A stretch of DNA of 64,000 nucleotides, taken from NCBI RefSeq assembly GCF_002850255.1, contig NZ_CP022522.1:1478986-1542985 (forward strand), written 5' to 3'. Positions 44,813 to 51,868 of the stretch are shown here, in pieces. Under the pieces are notes generated by a model. The model did not search any database and had not been told where the DNA came from. It saw only the letters and a list, made by a program, of their open reading frames with translations. Every line of letters begins with the position of its first letter. Position 1 is the first letter of the stretch. This DNA is from Pseudoalteromonas sp. NC201 (GTDB lineage Bacteria; Pseudomonadota; Gammaproteobacteria; Enterobacterales; Alteromonadaceae). The position numbers were made by a program, and so were the translations under genes.

Positions 44813-45352
44813 ATGAATACCGTTAAAAAGAACTCTATTGCCCTTACTTTAAGCGCTGTTGTTGCGGGTACCGCGGGGTTAACCGCGACGGACGCAAGTG
44901 CTAATCCATTTAGTTTTGAAACAATGACTGCCGGTTATCAACTTGACGCTGGTGAAGGCAAATGCGGCGAAGGCAAATGTGGTGGCGACGCTAAAGGCAA
45001 AAAAGAAGGTAAGTGCGGCGAAGGCAAATGCGGTGGCGATGCTAAAGGCAAAAAAGAAGGTAAGTGCGGCGAAGGCAAATGCGGTGGCGATGCTAAAGGC
45101 AAAAAAGAAGGTAAGTGCGGCGAAGGCAAATGCGGTGGTGACGCCAAAGGTAAGAAAGAAGGTAAGTGCGGCGAAGGCAAATGTGGTGGCGACGCTAAAG
45201 GTAAAAAAGAAGGTAAGTGCGGCGAAGGCAAATGCGGTGGCGACGCCAAAGGCAAAAAAGAAGGTAAGTGCGGCGAAGGTAAATGTGGTGGCGACGCCAA
45301 AGGCAAAAAAGAAGGTAAGTGCGGAGAAGGTAAATGCGGTGGTAACCACTAA
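44813..45352 (+). CDS. Bufferin/HvfA-type RiPP precursor with 16 EGKCG motifs
   Basis: A 179-residue secreted precursor. A Sec signal peptide (cleavage after DASA, residue 30) precedes a short spacer (NPFSFETMTAGYQLDAG). The rest is eight tandem 17-residue units EGKCGEGKCGG-DAKGKK, the last ending GGNH. All 16 cysteines sit in EGKCG pentapeptides. Such motifs are the substrates of DUF692/MNIO enzymes, which convert the cysteines to copper-binding heterocycles (bufferins of Caulobacter; HvfA of Haemophilus). The DUF692 and DUF2063 genes follow directly. Known precursors carry far fewer motifs. ATG 44813 is preceded by GAGAG and gives a clean signal peptide. Copper as the ligand is inferred from the family. 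Confidence 0.9.
   Translation: MNTVKKNSIALTLSAVVAGTAGLTATDASANPFSFETMTAGYQLDAGEGKCGEGKCGGDAKGKKEGKCGEGKCGGDAKGKKEGKCGEGKCGGDAKGKKEGKCGEGKCGGDAKGKKEGKCGEGKCGGDAKGKKEGKCGEGKCGGDAKGKKEGKCGEGKCGGDAKGKKEGKCGEGKCGGNH
44954..45343 (+). repeat. 51-bp coding minisatellite, 7 full units plus a 33-bp partial unit
   Basis: Exact 51-base periodicity starting at 44954 (units at 44954, 45005, 45056, 45107, 45158, 45209, 45260, 45311). Units 2 and 3 are identical. All base differences among the full units are at third codon positions and are synonymous (e.g. TGT/TGC, GAC/GAT, GCT/GCC), so the peptide sequence is held constant while the DNA drifts. Confidence 0.96.
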
Positions 45353-45373
45353 ATAGGAATACCATTGTATTCG

Positions 45374-45420
45374 ACCCAATAGCGCAGCTAGTTATGTTAA
45401 GGTAAGCGGCGCTATTGGGT
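45374..45420 (+). promoter_or_regulatory. Hairpin between precursor and modifying-enzyme genes (attenuator candidate)
   Basis: ACCCAATAGCGC (45374-45385) pairs perfectly with GCGCTATTGGGT (45409-45420); GGAAT/ATTCC may extend the stem. No T tract follows. In many RiPP operons such a structure keeps the precursor transcript more abundant than the enzyme message; that use here is inference. Confidence 0.6.
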
Positions 45421-45507
45421 AATTCCAAAGTGAAGCCGTGCATACAGTAAAGCCTTTGTGATGCGAGCTTCTGATTATTTCAAAATAATGTCTAAAGTGA
45501 GAGAAGT

Positions 45508-46344
45508 ATGACAGTGCAGTTAGGCAACTTAGGACTTGGTTTACGCCGTGAAATGGTCGATGATGTGCTTAATACACCACCAAAGCAAGTAGACTTTTAT
45601 GAGGTTGCACCAGAAAACTGGCTAAAATTTGGCGGTAAGCTTGCAAAGCAATTTCAAGCATTGACGCAACAACATACCTTTATCTGTCATGGCTTATCGT
45701 TATCGCTAGGTTCACCTGCACCGCTTGATCGTGAATTTTTATCACAACTAAAAACATTTTTTAAACAGCATAATATCGCTACGTACAGTGAGCATCTGAG
45801 TTATTGTTCGGGAGAGGGTCATATGTACGATCTGATGCCAATCCCTTTTACGGAAGAAGCAATCCATCATACAGCTAAGCGGATCCGAGCGGTCCAAGAA
45901 CATCTAGAACGTCGAATTGCTGTAGAAAATGTGTCTTACTATGCGGCTCCTGGACAACAAATGTCGGAGTTAGAATTTACCCTTGGGGTATTGGCTGAGG
46001 CCGATTGCGATTTGCTACTCGATGTCAACAACATCTATGTCAACGCTATTAACCATGGCTACGATGCTGAACAATTCTTAGCGGCTATGCCAAGCGAGCG
46101 TATTGTATATGGCCATATCGCAGGCCATTATGTGGAAGCCGAAGATTTACTCGTTGATACTCACGGCGCTGAGGTATCTTCGCCAGTATGGGACTTGTTA
46201 GATAAAGCCTATGAGCTTCATGGGGTATTCCCGACGTTACTAGAGCGAGATTTTAATATTCCTCCTATGGCAGAATTACTGGCAGAAGCGGGGCAAATTT
46301 CTTCAATACAGGCCAAATACGCCAAGCGCTTGGAGCAGGTATAG
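45508..46344 (+). CDS. bufB: DUF692 multinuclear non-heme iron oxidase (MNIO), RiPP-modifying enzyme
   Basis: A 278-residue TIM-barrel enzyme of the DUF692/MNIO family (the family of MbnB, BufB and HvfB), which uses a multi-iron centre and oxygen to convert cysteines in precursor peptides. Iron-ligand contexts are visible: ICHGLSLSLGS (His), TYSEHLSYC (Glu/His), VENVSYYA (Glu-Asn), LLLDVNNIYVNA (Asp-Asn), YGHIAGHY (His), DTHGAEV (Asp/His) and LLERDFNIP (Glu). The start of the DUF2063 partner gene lies 2 bases after its stop, and the precursor gene lies 155 bases upstream. The symbol follows the bufferin nomenclature; hvfB would be equivalent. Confidence 0.9.
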   Translation: MTVQLGNLGLGLRREMVDDVLNTPPKQVDFYEVAPENWLKFGGKLAKQFQALTQQHTFICHGLSLSLGSPAPLDREFLSQLKTFFKQHNIATYSEHLSYCSGEGHMYDLMPIPFTEEAIHHTAKRIRAVQEHLERRIAVENVSYYAAPGQQMSELEFTLGVLAEADCDLLLDVNNIYVNAINHGYDAEQFLAAMPSERIVYGHIAGHYVEAEDLLVDTHGAEVSSPVWDLLDKAYELHGVFPTLLERDFNIPPMAELLAEAGQISSIQAKYAKRLEQV

Positions 46345-46346
46345 TT

Positions 46347-47096
46347 ATGTCTTTTGTAGAAACTCAGCGGCAGTTTATGGCGCATATTAGAGATCCAGAC
46401 AACCAACCTGCGCCTGATGGCGTAGAAGCTCGGCGATTAAAAATCTATCAAGAGCTGTTTTTTAATAATGTTGAAGGCTTCGTGAGCAGTGCGTTTCCTG
46501 TACTTAAAAGCTTGTATACTAATGAAGATTGGTTGACGTTAATTAGGCTATTTTTTGTTAAGCACGATTGTCATTCGCCATACTTTTTAGAGATTAGCAA
46601 AGAGTTCTTGCAGTTTTTACAAACAGAATACGAGCCCTCTGAAGCTGATCCTGAGTTCTTGTTAGAGCTTGCTCACTATGAATGGCTAGAGCTAGATGTA
46701 GCAACGACCGTTGAAGCAGAGCATGAGCTTTCGATTAAGGTACAAGCGCTTGCAGATGTTGAAATTAGCTTGGCAAGTACAGCCAGAGTTGCACATTATC
46801 AATATCCGGTTCATCAGATCAGTGAAACCTTTAGGCCAACTAAAACAGCAGGGCAAACGTTTAGCTTTGCATTGTATAGAGACGAAGAGGACGAAGTTCA
46901 GTTTGTCGCACTAAATCCGATGACGGCCTTAATGTTGTCGGTGATTGAAGCCAATGATGGTATGCAACTCACTGACACTGTGGATGTTATAGCGCAGCAA
47001 GTGCCTCAGTTTACCGTTGAACAGCTGCAGCAAGGGGCACGGCATACACTAGCTGAATTCGCAGATCTTGGCATTATCAAAACAAAAAACCTTTAA
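46347..47096 (+). CDS. bufC: DUF2063 partner protein of the MNIO enzyme (BufC/HvfC type)
   Basis: A 249-residue protein with an N-terminal DUF2063 domain (about residues 1-95: FVETQRQFMAHIRDP..., RRLKIYQELFFNNVEGFVSSAFPVLKSLY). The C-terminal region is alpha/beta, with ALNPMTALMLSVIEAN near the end. DUF2063 was originally called DNA-binding, but in bufferin and HvfA systems this protein is the precursor-recognition partner that delivers the peptide to the MNIO enzyme. It is translationally linked to bufB. No DoxX-type membrane gene, common in such operons, follows. Confidence 0.88.
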   Translation: MSFVETQRQFMAHIRDPDNQPAPDGVEARRLKIYQELFFNNVEGFVSSAFPVLKSLYTNEDWLTLIRLFFVKHDCHSPYFLEISKEFLQFLQTEYEPSEADPEFLLELAHYEWLELDVATTVEAEHELSIKVQALADVEISLASTARVAHYQYPVHQISETFRPTKTAGQTFSFALYRDEEDEVQFVALNPMTALMLSVIEANDGMQLTDTVDVIAQQVPQFTVEQLQQGARHTLAEFADLGIIKTKNL

Positions 47097-47220
47097 GCTA
47101 TTGGCAACATCGACTATTATACGGCCTGTTTTTGTCGTGCTTAAACTCGGACTAGGGCGCTAGTCAATGCTTTCTGCTGCTATGCAGTTGGCGCGAGTTG
47201 TAAAATTAAAGGTAGTATCT

Positions 47221-47340
47221 ATGTCTAAAGGTGACTTTAAAGATCCGTTCAATGCAAAGTATTTCCTTGCATTTGTTGCTGTATTCGCTGGAATTGGTTG
47301 TTTAAACGCGATTCTAGGCTGGGCAACAGCGCTTGCATAA
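47221..47340 (+). CDS. 39-residue single-helix membrane peptide
   Basis: ATG at 47221 preceded by AAAGGTAG. The peptide begins with a charged stretch (MSKGDFKDPFNAKY) and continues with one membrane helix (FLAFVAVFAGIGCLNAILGWA). A Rho-independent terminator lies 25 bases after the stop, and the peptide has a coherent composition, so it is likely a real small gene. It starts 124 bases after bufC. I do not recognise it; it could be a small subunit of a membrane complex or an accessory of the RiPP operon. Confidence 0.6.
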   Translation: MSKGDFKDPFNAKYFLAFVAVFAGIGCLNAILGWATALA

Positions 47341-47364
47341 GTCAAGCTGAACGTATTTACCTAG

Positions 47365-47387
47365 AGGCTGCTTTTCGCAGCCTTTTT
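47365..47387 (+). terminator. Terminator after the 39-residue peptide gene
   Basis: GGCTGC / GCAGCC stem with loop TTTTC and five T. Confidence 0.88.
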
Positions 47388-47403
47388 CGATTCTATACAG
47401 ATA

Positions 47404-47615
47404 TATACCAATTAGTCTTAATACTTGCTCAATTTGAAGGAGCAAATCTGACGCTAACTGCGTTAAAAATTTCTCATTTAGAACAACTAAATCGCAAAAC
47501 TTTCGCCTTGCCTATATGGATGTAGGTACCTTGGCGTGAGCAGGATGCGGAAGCGGTGTTATCGACAAGATTTTCTCGCCTCAAAATAGATCACTTAATT
47601 AAGCTAATTGGTATA
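47404..47615. repeat. ~212-bp non-coding element with TATACCAATTAG terminal inverted repeats
   Basis: TATACCAATTAG (47404-47415) is inverted as CTAATTGGTATA (47604-47615), and the match extends inward with one gap (cttaat). The interior has no real gene. It lies between the terminator of the small peptide gene and the apt promoter. Such ATTGGTAT-ended elements are, from memory, abundant in Pseudoalteromonas genomes; counting copies would confirm this. Confidence 0.7.
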
Positions 47616-47696
47616 AAATACTCACTAAATTGTTCGCTTTTCCCCCATCCTGACACACAAAGTCACTCAGTCGGTTTCAACCGGATAGAAAATTGT

Positions 47697-47702
47697 TATA
47701 AT
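47697..47702 (+). promoter_or_regulatory. Candidate -10 box of the apt-dnaX transcript
   Basis: Perfect TATAAT, 36 bases upstream of the apt ATG; the -35 region is poor. It is preceded by the small inverted repeat CGGTTTCAACCG. Confidence 0.4.
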
Positions 47703-47738
47703 CTCACTCTTTTGTAATAAACTTAAAGCAAAGCAATT

Positions 47739-48284
47739 ATGACGACAGAGAATATGTCATTGATCAAAAATAGTATCGCGACGGTTCCTAATTACCCAAA
47801 ACCAGGGATCATGTTCCGTGACGTGACTTCACTTCTAGCAAATCCAGCTGCGTTTAAGGCAACAATTGATGCATTCGTTGCGGCTTATAAAGATGGCGGC
47901 TTCACTAAAATCATCGGTACTGAATCGCGTGGTTTTATCTTCGGTGCACCATTGGCGTATGAGTTAGGTATTCCTTTTATTCCAGTAAGAAAGCCGGGTA
48001 AATTACCGCGTGAGGTGATCAGCCAGTCTTACCAGCTTGAATATGGTGAAGATACGCTTGAATTACACTCAGATGCAATTGAAACAGGTGATAAAGTGCT
48101 ACTTGTTGATGATTTACTTGCAACAGGTGGTACTATTGAAGCAACAGCAAAACTGGTTAAGCGCTTAGGCGGTGAAGCCACTGATGCTGCGTTTGTTATT
48201 TCATTGCCTGAGCTTGGTGGTGAAAAGAAAATCAACGATCTTGGGATCAAAATCCTTTCACTTGTAGAGTTCGAAGGCGAATAA
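47739..48284 (+). CDS. apt: Adenine phosphoribosyltransferase
   Basis: Salvages adenine to AMP using PRPP. A 181-residue protein with the family start [31 protein letters not shown], the flexible-loop region [11 protein letters not shown], and the PRPP motif [13 protein letters not shown]. It ends two bases before dnaX, the apt-dnaX-ybaB-recR order of many gammaproteobacteria. Confidence 0.95.
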   Translation: MTTENMSLIKNSIATVPNYPKPGIMFRDVTSLLANPAAFKATIDAFVAAYKDGGFTKIIGTESRGFIFGAPLAYELGIPFIPVRKPGKLPREVISQSYQLEYGEDTLELHSDAIETGDKVLLVDDLLATGGTIEATAKLVKRLGGEATDAAFVISLPELGGEKKINDLGIKILSLVEFEGE

Positions 48285-48286
48285 GC

Positions 48287-50614
48287 ATGAGCTATCAGGT
48301 TCTGGCGCGAAAATGGCGTCCGCAAAACTTCCATGAATTAATGGGGCAAGAGCATGTTAAACAAGCTCTGGTTAACGCACTCAATGAAAAGCGTTTACAC
48401 CATGCCTATTTATTCACCGGAACACGTGGTGTGGGCAAAACAACCATTGCTAGGATCTTTGCCAAAAGCCTTAACTGCGAACAAGGCGTTACTTCAACGC
48501 CTTGTGGTCAGTGTAGTGCCTGTACTGAGATTGAAACTGGTAAGTTTATCGATTTAATCGAAATTGATGCGGCTTCTCGCACAAAAGTTGAAGACACGCG
48601 AGAAATCTTAGACAACGTACAATATGCACCAACCCGTGGTCGCTACAAGGTTTATCTCATCGATGAAGTGCATATGTTGTCGAAGCACAGTTTTAATGCG
48701 CTCCTTAAAACCTTAGAAGAGCCGCCAGAGCACGTAAAATTTTTGCTCGCCACAACCGATCCACAGAAGTTGCCTGTGACTATTCTGTCTCGCTGTTTAC
48801 AGTTCAACCTGAACGCAATGACACAAGGGCAAATAGTTGAACAGCTAGAAAAAATTCTGCCGCTAGAGCAAGTTGCCTTTGATCCGGTAGCGCTACAAAC
48901 GTTAGCTAAAGCCGCTGATGGCAGTATGCGTGACGCTCTAAGTTTGACCGATCAGGCTATTGCACAAACAAATGGCAATTTAACGGTGCCTGCAGTGCAA
49001 TCTATGCTGGGACTGATGGATAGTGCGCATGCGGTCATTTTGCTGTCTGCAATTTTATGTCACGACGGTGATGCCTTACTCAATGCGATTGAAAAAATAG
49101 CACTACAAAACGGTAATTTTGTCAGTGTGCTGGACGATTTAATTGCGTTATTGCATGTTATTCAGCTTACTCAACTTGTGCCTAGTGCTGCGCGGTTATC
49201 AAATTTTGATAACAACGACATTAAGCTATTTGCCGAGCAATTAGCACCGCAACAGGGTCAGTTGTTGTATCAACTGCTGTTAAATGGCAAAAAAGACCTA
49301 AAGTGGGCACCCGAGCCTAAACTTGGGTTTGAGATGGTAATGCTGCGCTTAATGGCGTTCGAAAAAGAAAGTCATAGTGTAGTGCCTAGCGCTCCTGTGA
49401 GCCAAGAGACTTCTGAAAAGCAAAGCAAAGTAGGGGATTTACGAGCGCTGTTAAAAAAGCCAACAGAAGATAATGCTACGGTAGCGGCATCACCTCAGGT
49501 ACAGCCGACAGCAACACCTACATATGCACCAGAAGCAACGACATCAACCACGCAACAAACAACACAGTATGAGCCGGTGTCGCCAACGCCTGCTGCGCAA
49601 AGCCAAGCACCAGTCGCCTCTGTGTCATCTGAGGCGGAGATGGCCAACCAATACGACAGCATCATGTCACAGGCGGTAGAGCAGGGGTTCCAAGAACAAG
49701 TTCCTGCACATCATCATGAAAGTGCGCCAGTTGATGATGCTGCATACGCGCAAATGGCATCACAAAACCAAGAGGATTGGTCTCGACCTGAGGTGCAAAA
49801 CCAAAACGCTTCAGAACCTGCTGCTACAGCAAGTGTTACCGAGCAGCAAAATCAAGCCCAGTCAGCAATAGCACGAATTTTAAAAAATCGTAATATCTCT
49901 GGGGCGGGTCGATTGGTGGGAGCCAATGGTGAGGTAAAAAAGTCTGAGGCGCCTAGTGCGCCAATGCCAATAGAGCAAGCGCCAGCCACCACGGTAACCA
50001 CACCTGAGTATCAGCCTGAACCGCAACGCGCACAGCCGGCAGCACCTCGCTTGGCACCAAAAAAGCAAAAGAAAGAAGCGTTTCAAGAGCGCCATAAACC
50101 TATTACGGAAAATTTAGCGCCAGAATTGCTAGAGCAGTTATCACCGGTAAAACAAGATGATAACGAGCAAAGTATTCAAGTGGAGATCCCCGCACCGGAA
50201 AACTTTGTTAGTCCAATCAGTGGCATTAAGTTTGCTCACCAGAGCGACGATTGGGCAAACATGATTGAAAAGATGCAATTAGGTGGCCGAATTCGCCAGT
50301 ATGCATTACACAGTGTGATAACGCAGCAAGGCGCGCAGGTACAATTGCAAGTAGATGCGAGTCAACAGCACTTGGATTCAGCAGTGCTGAGAGAGAAACT
50401 AACTGAAAGCCTAAGCGCATTACTTGAGCAGCCAATCGCGCTTGAGATTAACTATATCGACACGGTAAATAACACGCCGTTTTTGGTACAGCAACAGTTA
50501 GATGAACATAGGCTTGTCCAAGCTAAAGCGGCGATGCGTGACGATCCTCTCGTCAGCGCGTTTGTCCAAGAATTTGACGCAATGCTTGACGAAAATAGTG
50601 TTCAGGCATTGTAA
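48287..50614 (+). CDS. dnaX: DNA polymerase III subunits tau and gamma
   Basis: Clamp-loader ATPase. AAA+ domain: Walker A GTRGVGKTT near residue 45, a zinc module CGQCSACTEIE, Walker B LIDEVHMLS and sensor 1 LLATTDPQKLPV. Domain III ends near residue 365, followed by a Pro/Gln/Ala-rich linker and the C-terminal tau domain that binds the polymerase (about 650-775). Full-length tau is 775 residues. A slippery heptamer at 49453-49459 should yield a shorter gamma form (separate entry). It is coupled to apt upstream and followed by ybaB. Confidence 0.95.
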   Translation: MSYQVLARKWRPQNFHELMGQEHVKQALVNALNEKRLHHAYLFTGTRGVGKTTIARIFAKSLNCEQGVTSTPCGQCSACTEIETGKFIDLIEIDAASRTKVEDTREILDNVQYAPTRGRYKVYLIDEVHMLSKHSFNALLKTLEEPPEHVKFLLATTDPQKLPVTILSRCLQFNLNAMTQGQIVEQLEKILPLEQVAFDPVALQTLAKAADGSMRDALSLTDQAIAQTNGNLTVPAVQSMLGLMDSAHAVILLSAILCHDGDALLNAIEKIALQNGNFVSVLDDLIALLHVIQLTQLVPSAARLSNFDNNDIKLFAEQLAPQQGQLLYQLLLNGKKDLKWAPEPKLGFEMVMLRLMAFEKESHSVVPSAPVSQETSEKQSKVGDLRALLKKPTEDNATVAASPQVQPTATPTYAPEATTSTTQQTTQYEPVSPTPAAQSQAPVASVSSEAEMANQYDSIMSQAVEQGFQEQVPAHHHESAPVDDAAYAQMASQNQEDWSRPEVQNQNASEPAATASVTEQQNQAQSAIARILKNRNISGAGRLVGANGEVKKSEAPSAPMPIEQAPATTVTTPEYQPEPQRAQPAAPRLAPKKQKKEAFQERHKPITENLAPELLEQLSPVKQDDNEQSIQVEIPAPENFVSPISGIKFAHQSDDWANMIEKMQLGGRIRQYALHSVITQQGAQVQLQVDASQQHLDSAVLREKLTESLSALLEQPIALEINYIDTVNNTPFLVQQQLDEHRLVQAKAAMRDDPLVSAFVQEFDAMLDENSVQAL
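49453..49459 (+). other. dnaX: Programmed -1 frameshift site in dnaX (A AAA AAG)
   Basis: The heptamer A AAA AAG lies in phase (codons TTA AAA AAG, residues 389-391). A -1 slip continues as GCC AAC AGA AGA TAA, ending gamma at 395 residues just after domain III, as in E. coli dnaX. A purine-rich AGGGGA (49432-49437) precedes it, about 15 bases away, and a small GCTAC/GTAGC dyad follows. Frameshifting is inferred from the match to the known E. coli signal. Confidence 0.8.
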
Positions 50615-50615
50615 T

Positions 50616-50638
50616 TAAGGGCGTTAGCCCTTATCTTT
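50616..50638 (+). terminator. Weak hairpin between dnaX and ybaB
   Basis: TAAGGGC / GCCCTTA stem with loop GTTA followed by TCTTTT. It probably attenuates rather than ends transcription, as ybaB follows 40 bases later. Confidence 0.55.
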
Positions 50639-50677
50639 TATCACAGTAAACCAAATTGAAGTATAAGAGAGCAGAAT

Positions 50678-51004
50678 ATGTTTAAAGGCGGAATGGGCAA
50701 CATCATGAAGCAGGCGCAGCAAATGCAAGAGCGCATGGAAAAAGCCCAAGAAGAGATCAAGAGCCTAGAAGTAACAGGTGAAGCAGGCGCAGGTTTAGTT
50801 AAAGTAACTATGCTTGGTAGCCACAACGTACGTCGCGTAGAAATCGATGAAAGCCTAATGGAAGACGACAAAGACATGATCGAAGACCTACTAGCCGCTG
50901 CGGTAAACGACGCAGTGCGCCGTGTAGGTGAAGAAACGCAAAAGCGCATGTCAGAAGTCACCGGCGGCATGCAAATGCCTCCAGGCTTCAAAATGCCGTT
51001 TTAA
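50678..51004 (+). CDS. ybaB: Nucleoid-associated protein YbaB/EbfC
   Basis: A 108-residue dimeric DNA-binding protein with the typical Met-rich ends ([39 protein letters not shown]) and the central [22 protein letters not shown] strands. It normally precedes recR directly; here a terminator follows, and recR lies 4.9 kb away. Confidence 0.95.
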   Translation: MFKGGMGNIMKQAQQMQERMEKAQEEIKSLEVTGEAGAGLVKVTMLGSHNVRRVEIDESLMEDDKDMIEDLLAAAVNDAVRRVGEETQKRMSEVTGGMQMPPGFKMPF

Positions 51005-51016
51005 TAAGAATCCTAT

Positions 51017-51046
51017 AAAAATAGCGCCTAAAGGCGCTATTTTTTT
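51017..51046 (+). terminator. ybaB terminator
   Basis: AAAAATAGCGCC / GGCGCTATTTTTTT stem, loop TAAA. It closes the apt-dnaX-ybaB unit before the inserted region. Confidence 0.93.
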
Positions 51047-51313
51047 GTCTGAAATTTAGGGATACCTAATAGATACCACGGATTCGGTGAGGGCTGTTAC
51101 TTTATCTGATCCCTTAAAATTATCATCGTAATCTACTTTTTTGAAAAAAGAGGGTTCTAAATGGATTTAAACCGATTCTATAGCACGAGATTTTAGCATT
51201 TTCACACTAAAAGTTAGTTTTATCTATTTGAATAATAAAGCTTTTATTTTCTGTGGAAATGTTCTAACTTAAGTGTGTCAGTATCGAACGATTCTAAATA
51301 TGGAGGTGGATTT
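51047..51313. other. Intergenic region at the left edge of the ybaB-recR insertion
   Basis: AT-rich, about 267 bases without a gene apart from the ribosome site GGAGG at its end. No direct repeat or attachment-site-like sequence was noticed. Confidence 0.5.
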
Positions 51314-51856
51314 ATGAAGTTTCAAAATCAACTTGACCAGCTAAAAAGTGGCAGTTTAACGCGAGCTCAAATGGCCGTTTTACAGGAAAATGCGCTACGC
51401 ATTTTCAACAAAGGAGATAAAGACGCAAAGTTAATACTTGATGCGATCCCATATAGTAAGCCTGCAGATACATCAATTTTATTTATGGGCTTTTGTCCCG
51501 AAGCTGATTTTTCAAATAGATTAGATATTTTTTGGAAAGAAAATGGGATTTGTCGTTTTGACTATCTAGAGAGTGAAGTTCAGATAAATCGATGGTATGA
51601 AGTGTGTGCAGGTGACCTTCTTGTCCTTAAAAAGCGTGAACAATTTGGTAAAACCATGAAGCTATACGGTTTCGGTAGAGTAACTAAGATATGCCATGAT
51701 GATGAAAATGTTCGTTACTTTGAAGTTAGCTGGGCTGAGCAATCAAGAGAAATTGAAGTACCTCTGATGGGTTGTAACAGTACTGTCGATATCAAAGCCA
51801 TGGAAATGGTAGAGCAAGAAATGCCCGAAGCGTTTTGGCATTGGCTTAACCTGTAA
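51314..51856 (+). CDS. Uncharacterised protein with a PUA/EVE-like domain, partner of the Mrr-type nuclease
   Basis: A 180-residue soluble protein. Residues ~90-150 (INRWYEVCAGDLLVLKKREQFGKTMKLYGFGRV, ...VRYFEVSWAEQSREIEVP) look like a PUA/EVE-type beta-barrel, the kind of domain that reads modified bases. The same AGD(L/I)(L/V)V pattern appears in the next protein. No catalytic motif is visible. The start ATG 51314 follows GGAGG; an upstream in-frame extension begins at a non-ATG codon with no ribosome site. It is 12 bases from the nuclease gene, so the two form an operon. Function in base recognition is inference. Confidence 0.65.
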   Translation: MKFQNQLDQLKSGSLTRAQMAVLQENALRIFNKGDKDAKLILDAIPYSKPADTSILFMGFCPEADFSNRLDIFWKENGICRFDYLESEVQINRWYEVCAGDLLVLKKREQFGKTMKLYGFGRVTKICHDDENVRYFEVSWAEQSREIEVPLMGCNSTVDIKAMEMVEQEMPEAFWHWLNL

Positions 51857-51868
51857 AGGACGAACAAA

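Noticed and set aside
44954..45343. Regular repeats as a CRISPR array
   Set aside because: The repeat is contiguous with no unique spacers and codes in frame; there are no cas genes.
44879..45379. Long open frames on the opposite strand and in other frames across the cysteine-repeat gene
   Set aside because: They are automatic by-products of the 51-base periodicity, giving low-complexity proteins without start signals; the plus-strand frame has the signal peptide and synonymous-only variation.
47298..47525. 75-codon frame running from the small peptide gene into the second repeat element
   Set aside because: It crosses a terminator and repeat and has no initiation signal.
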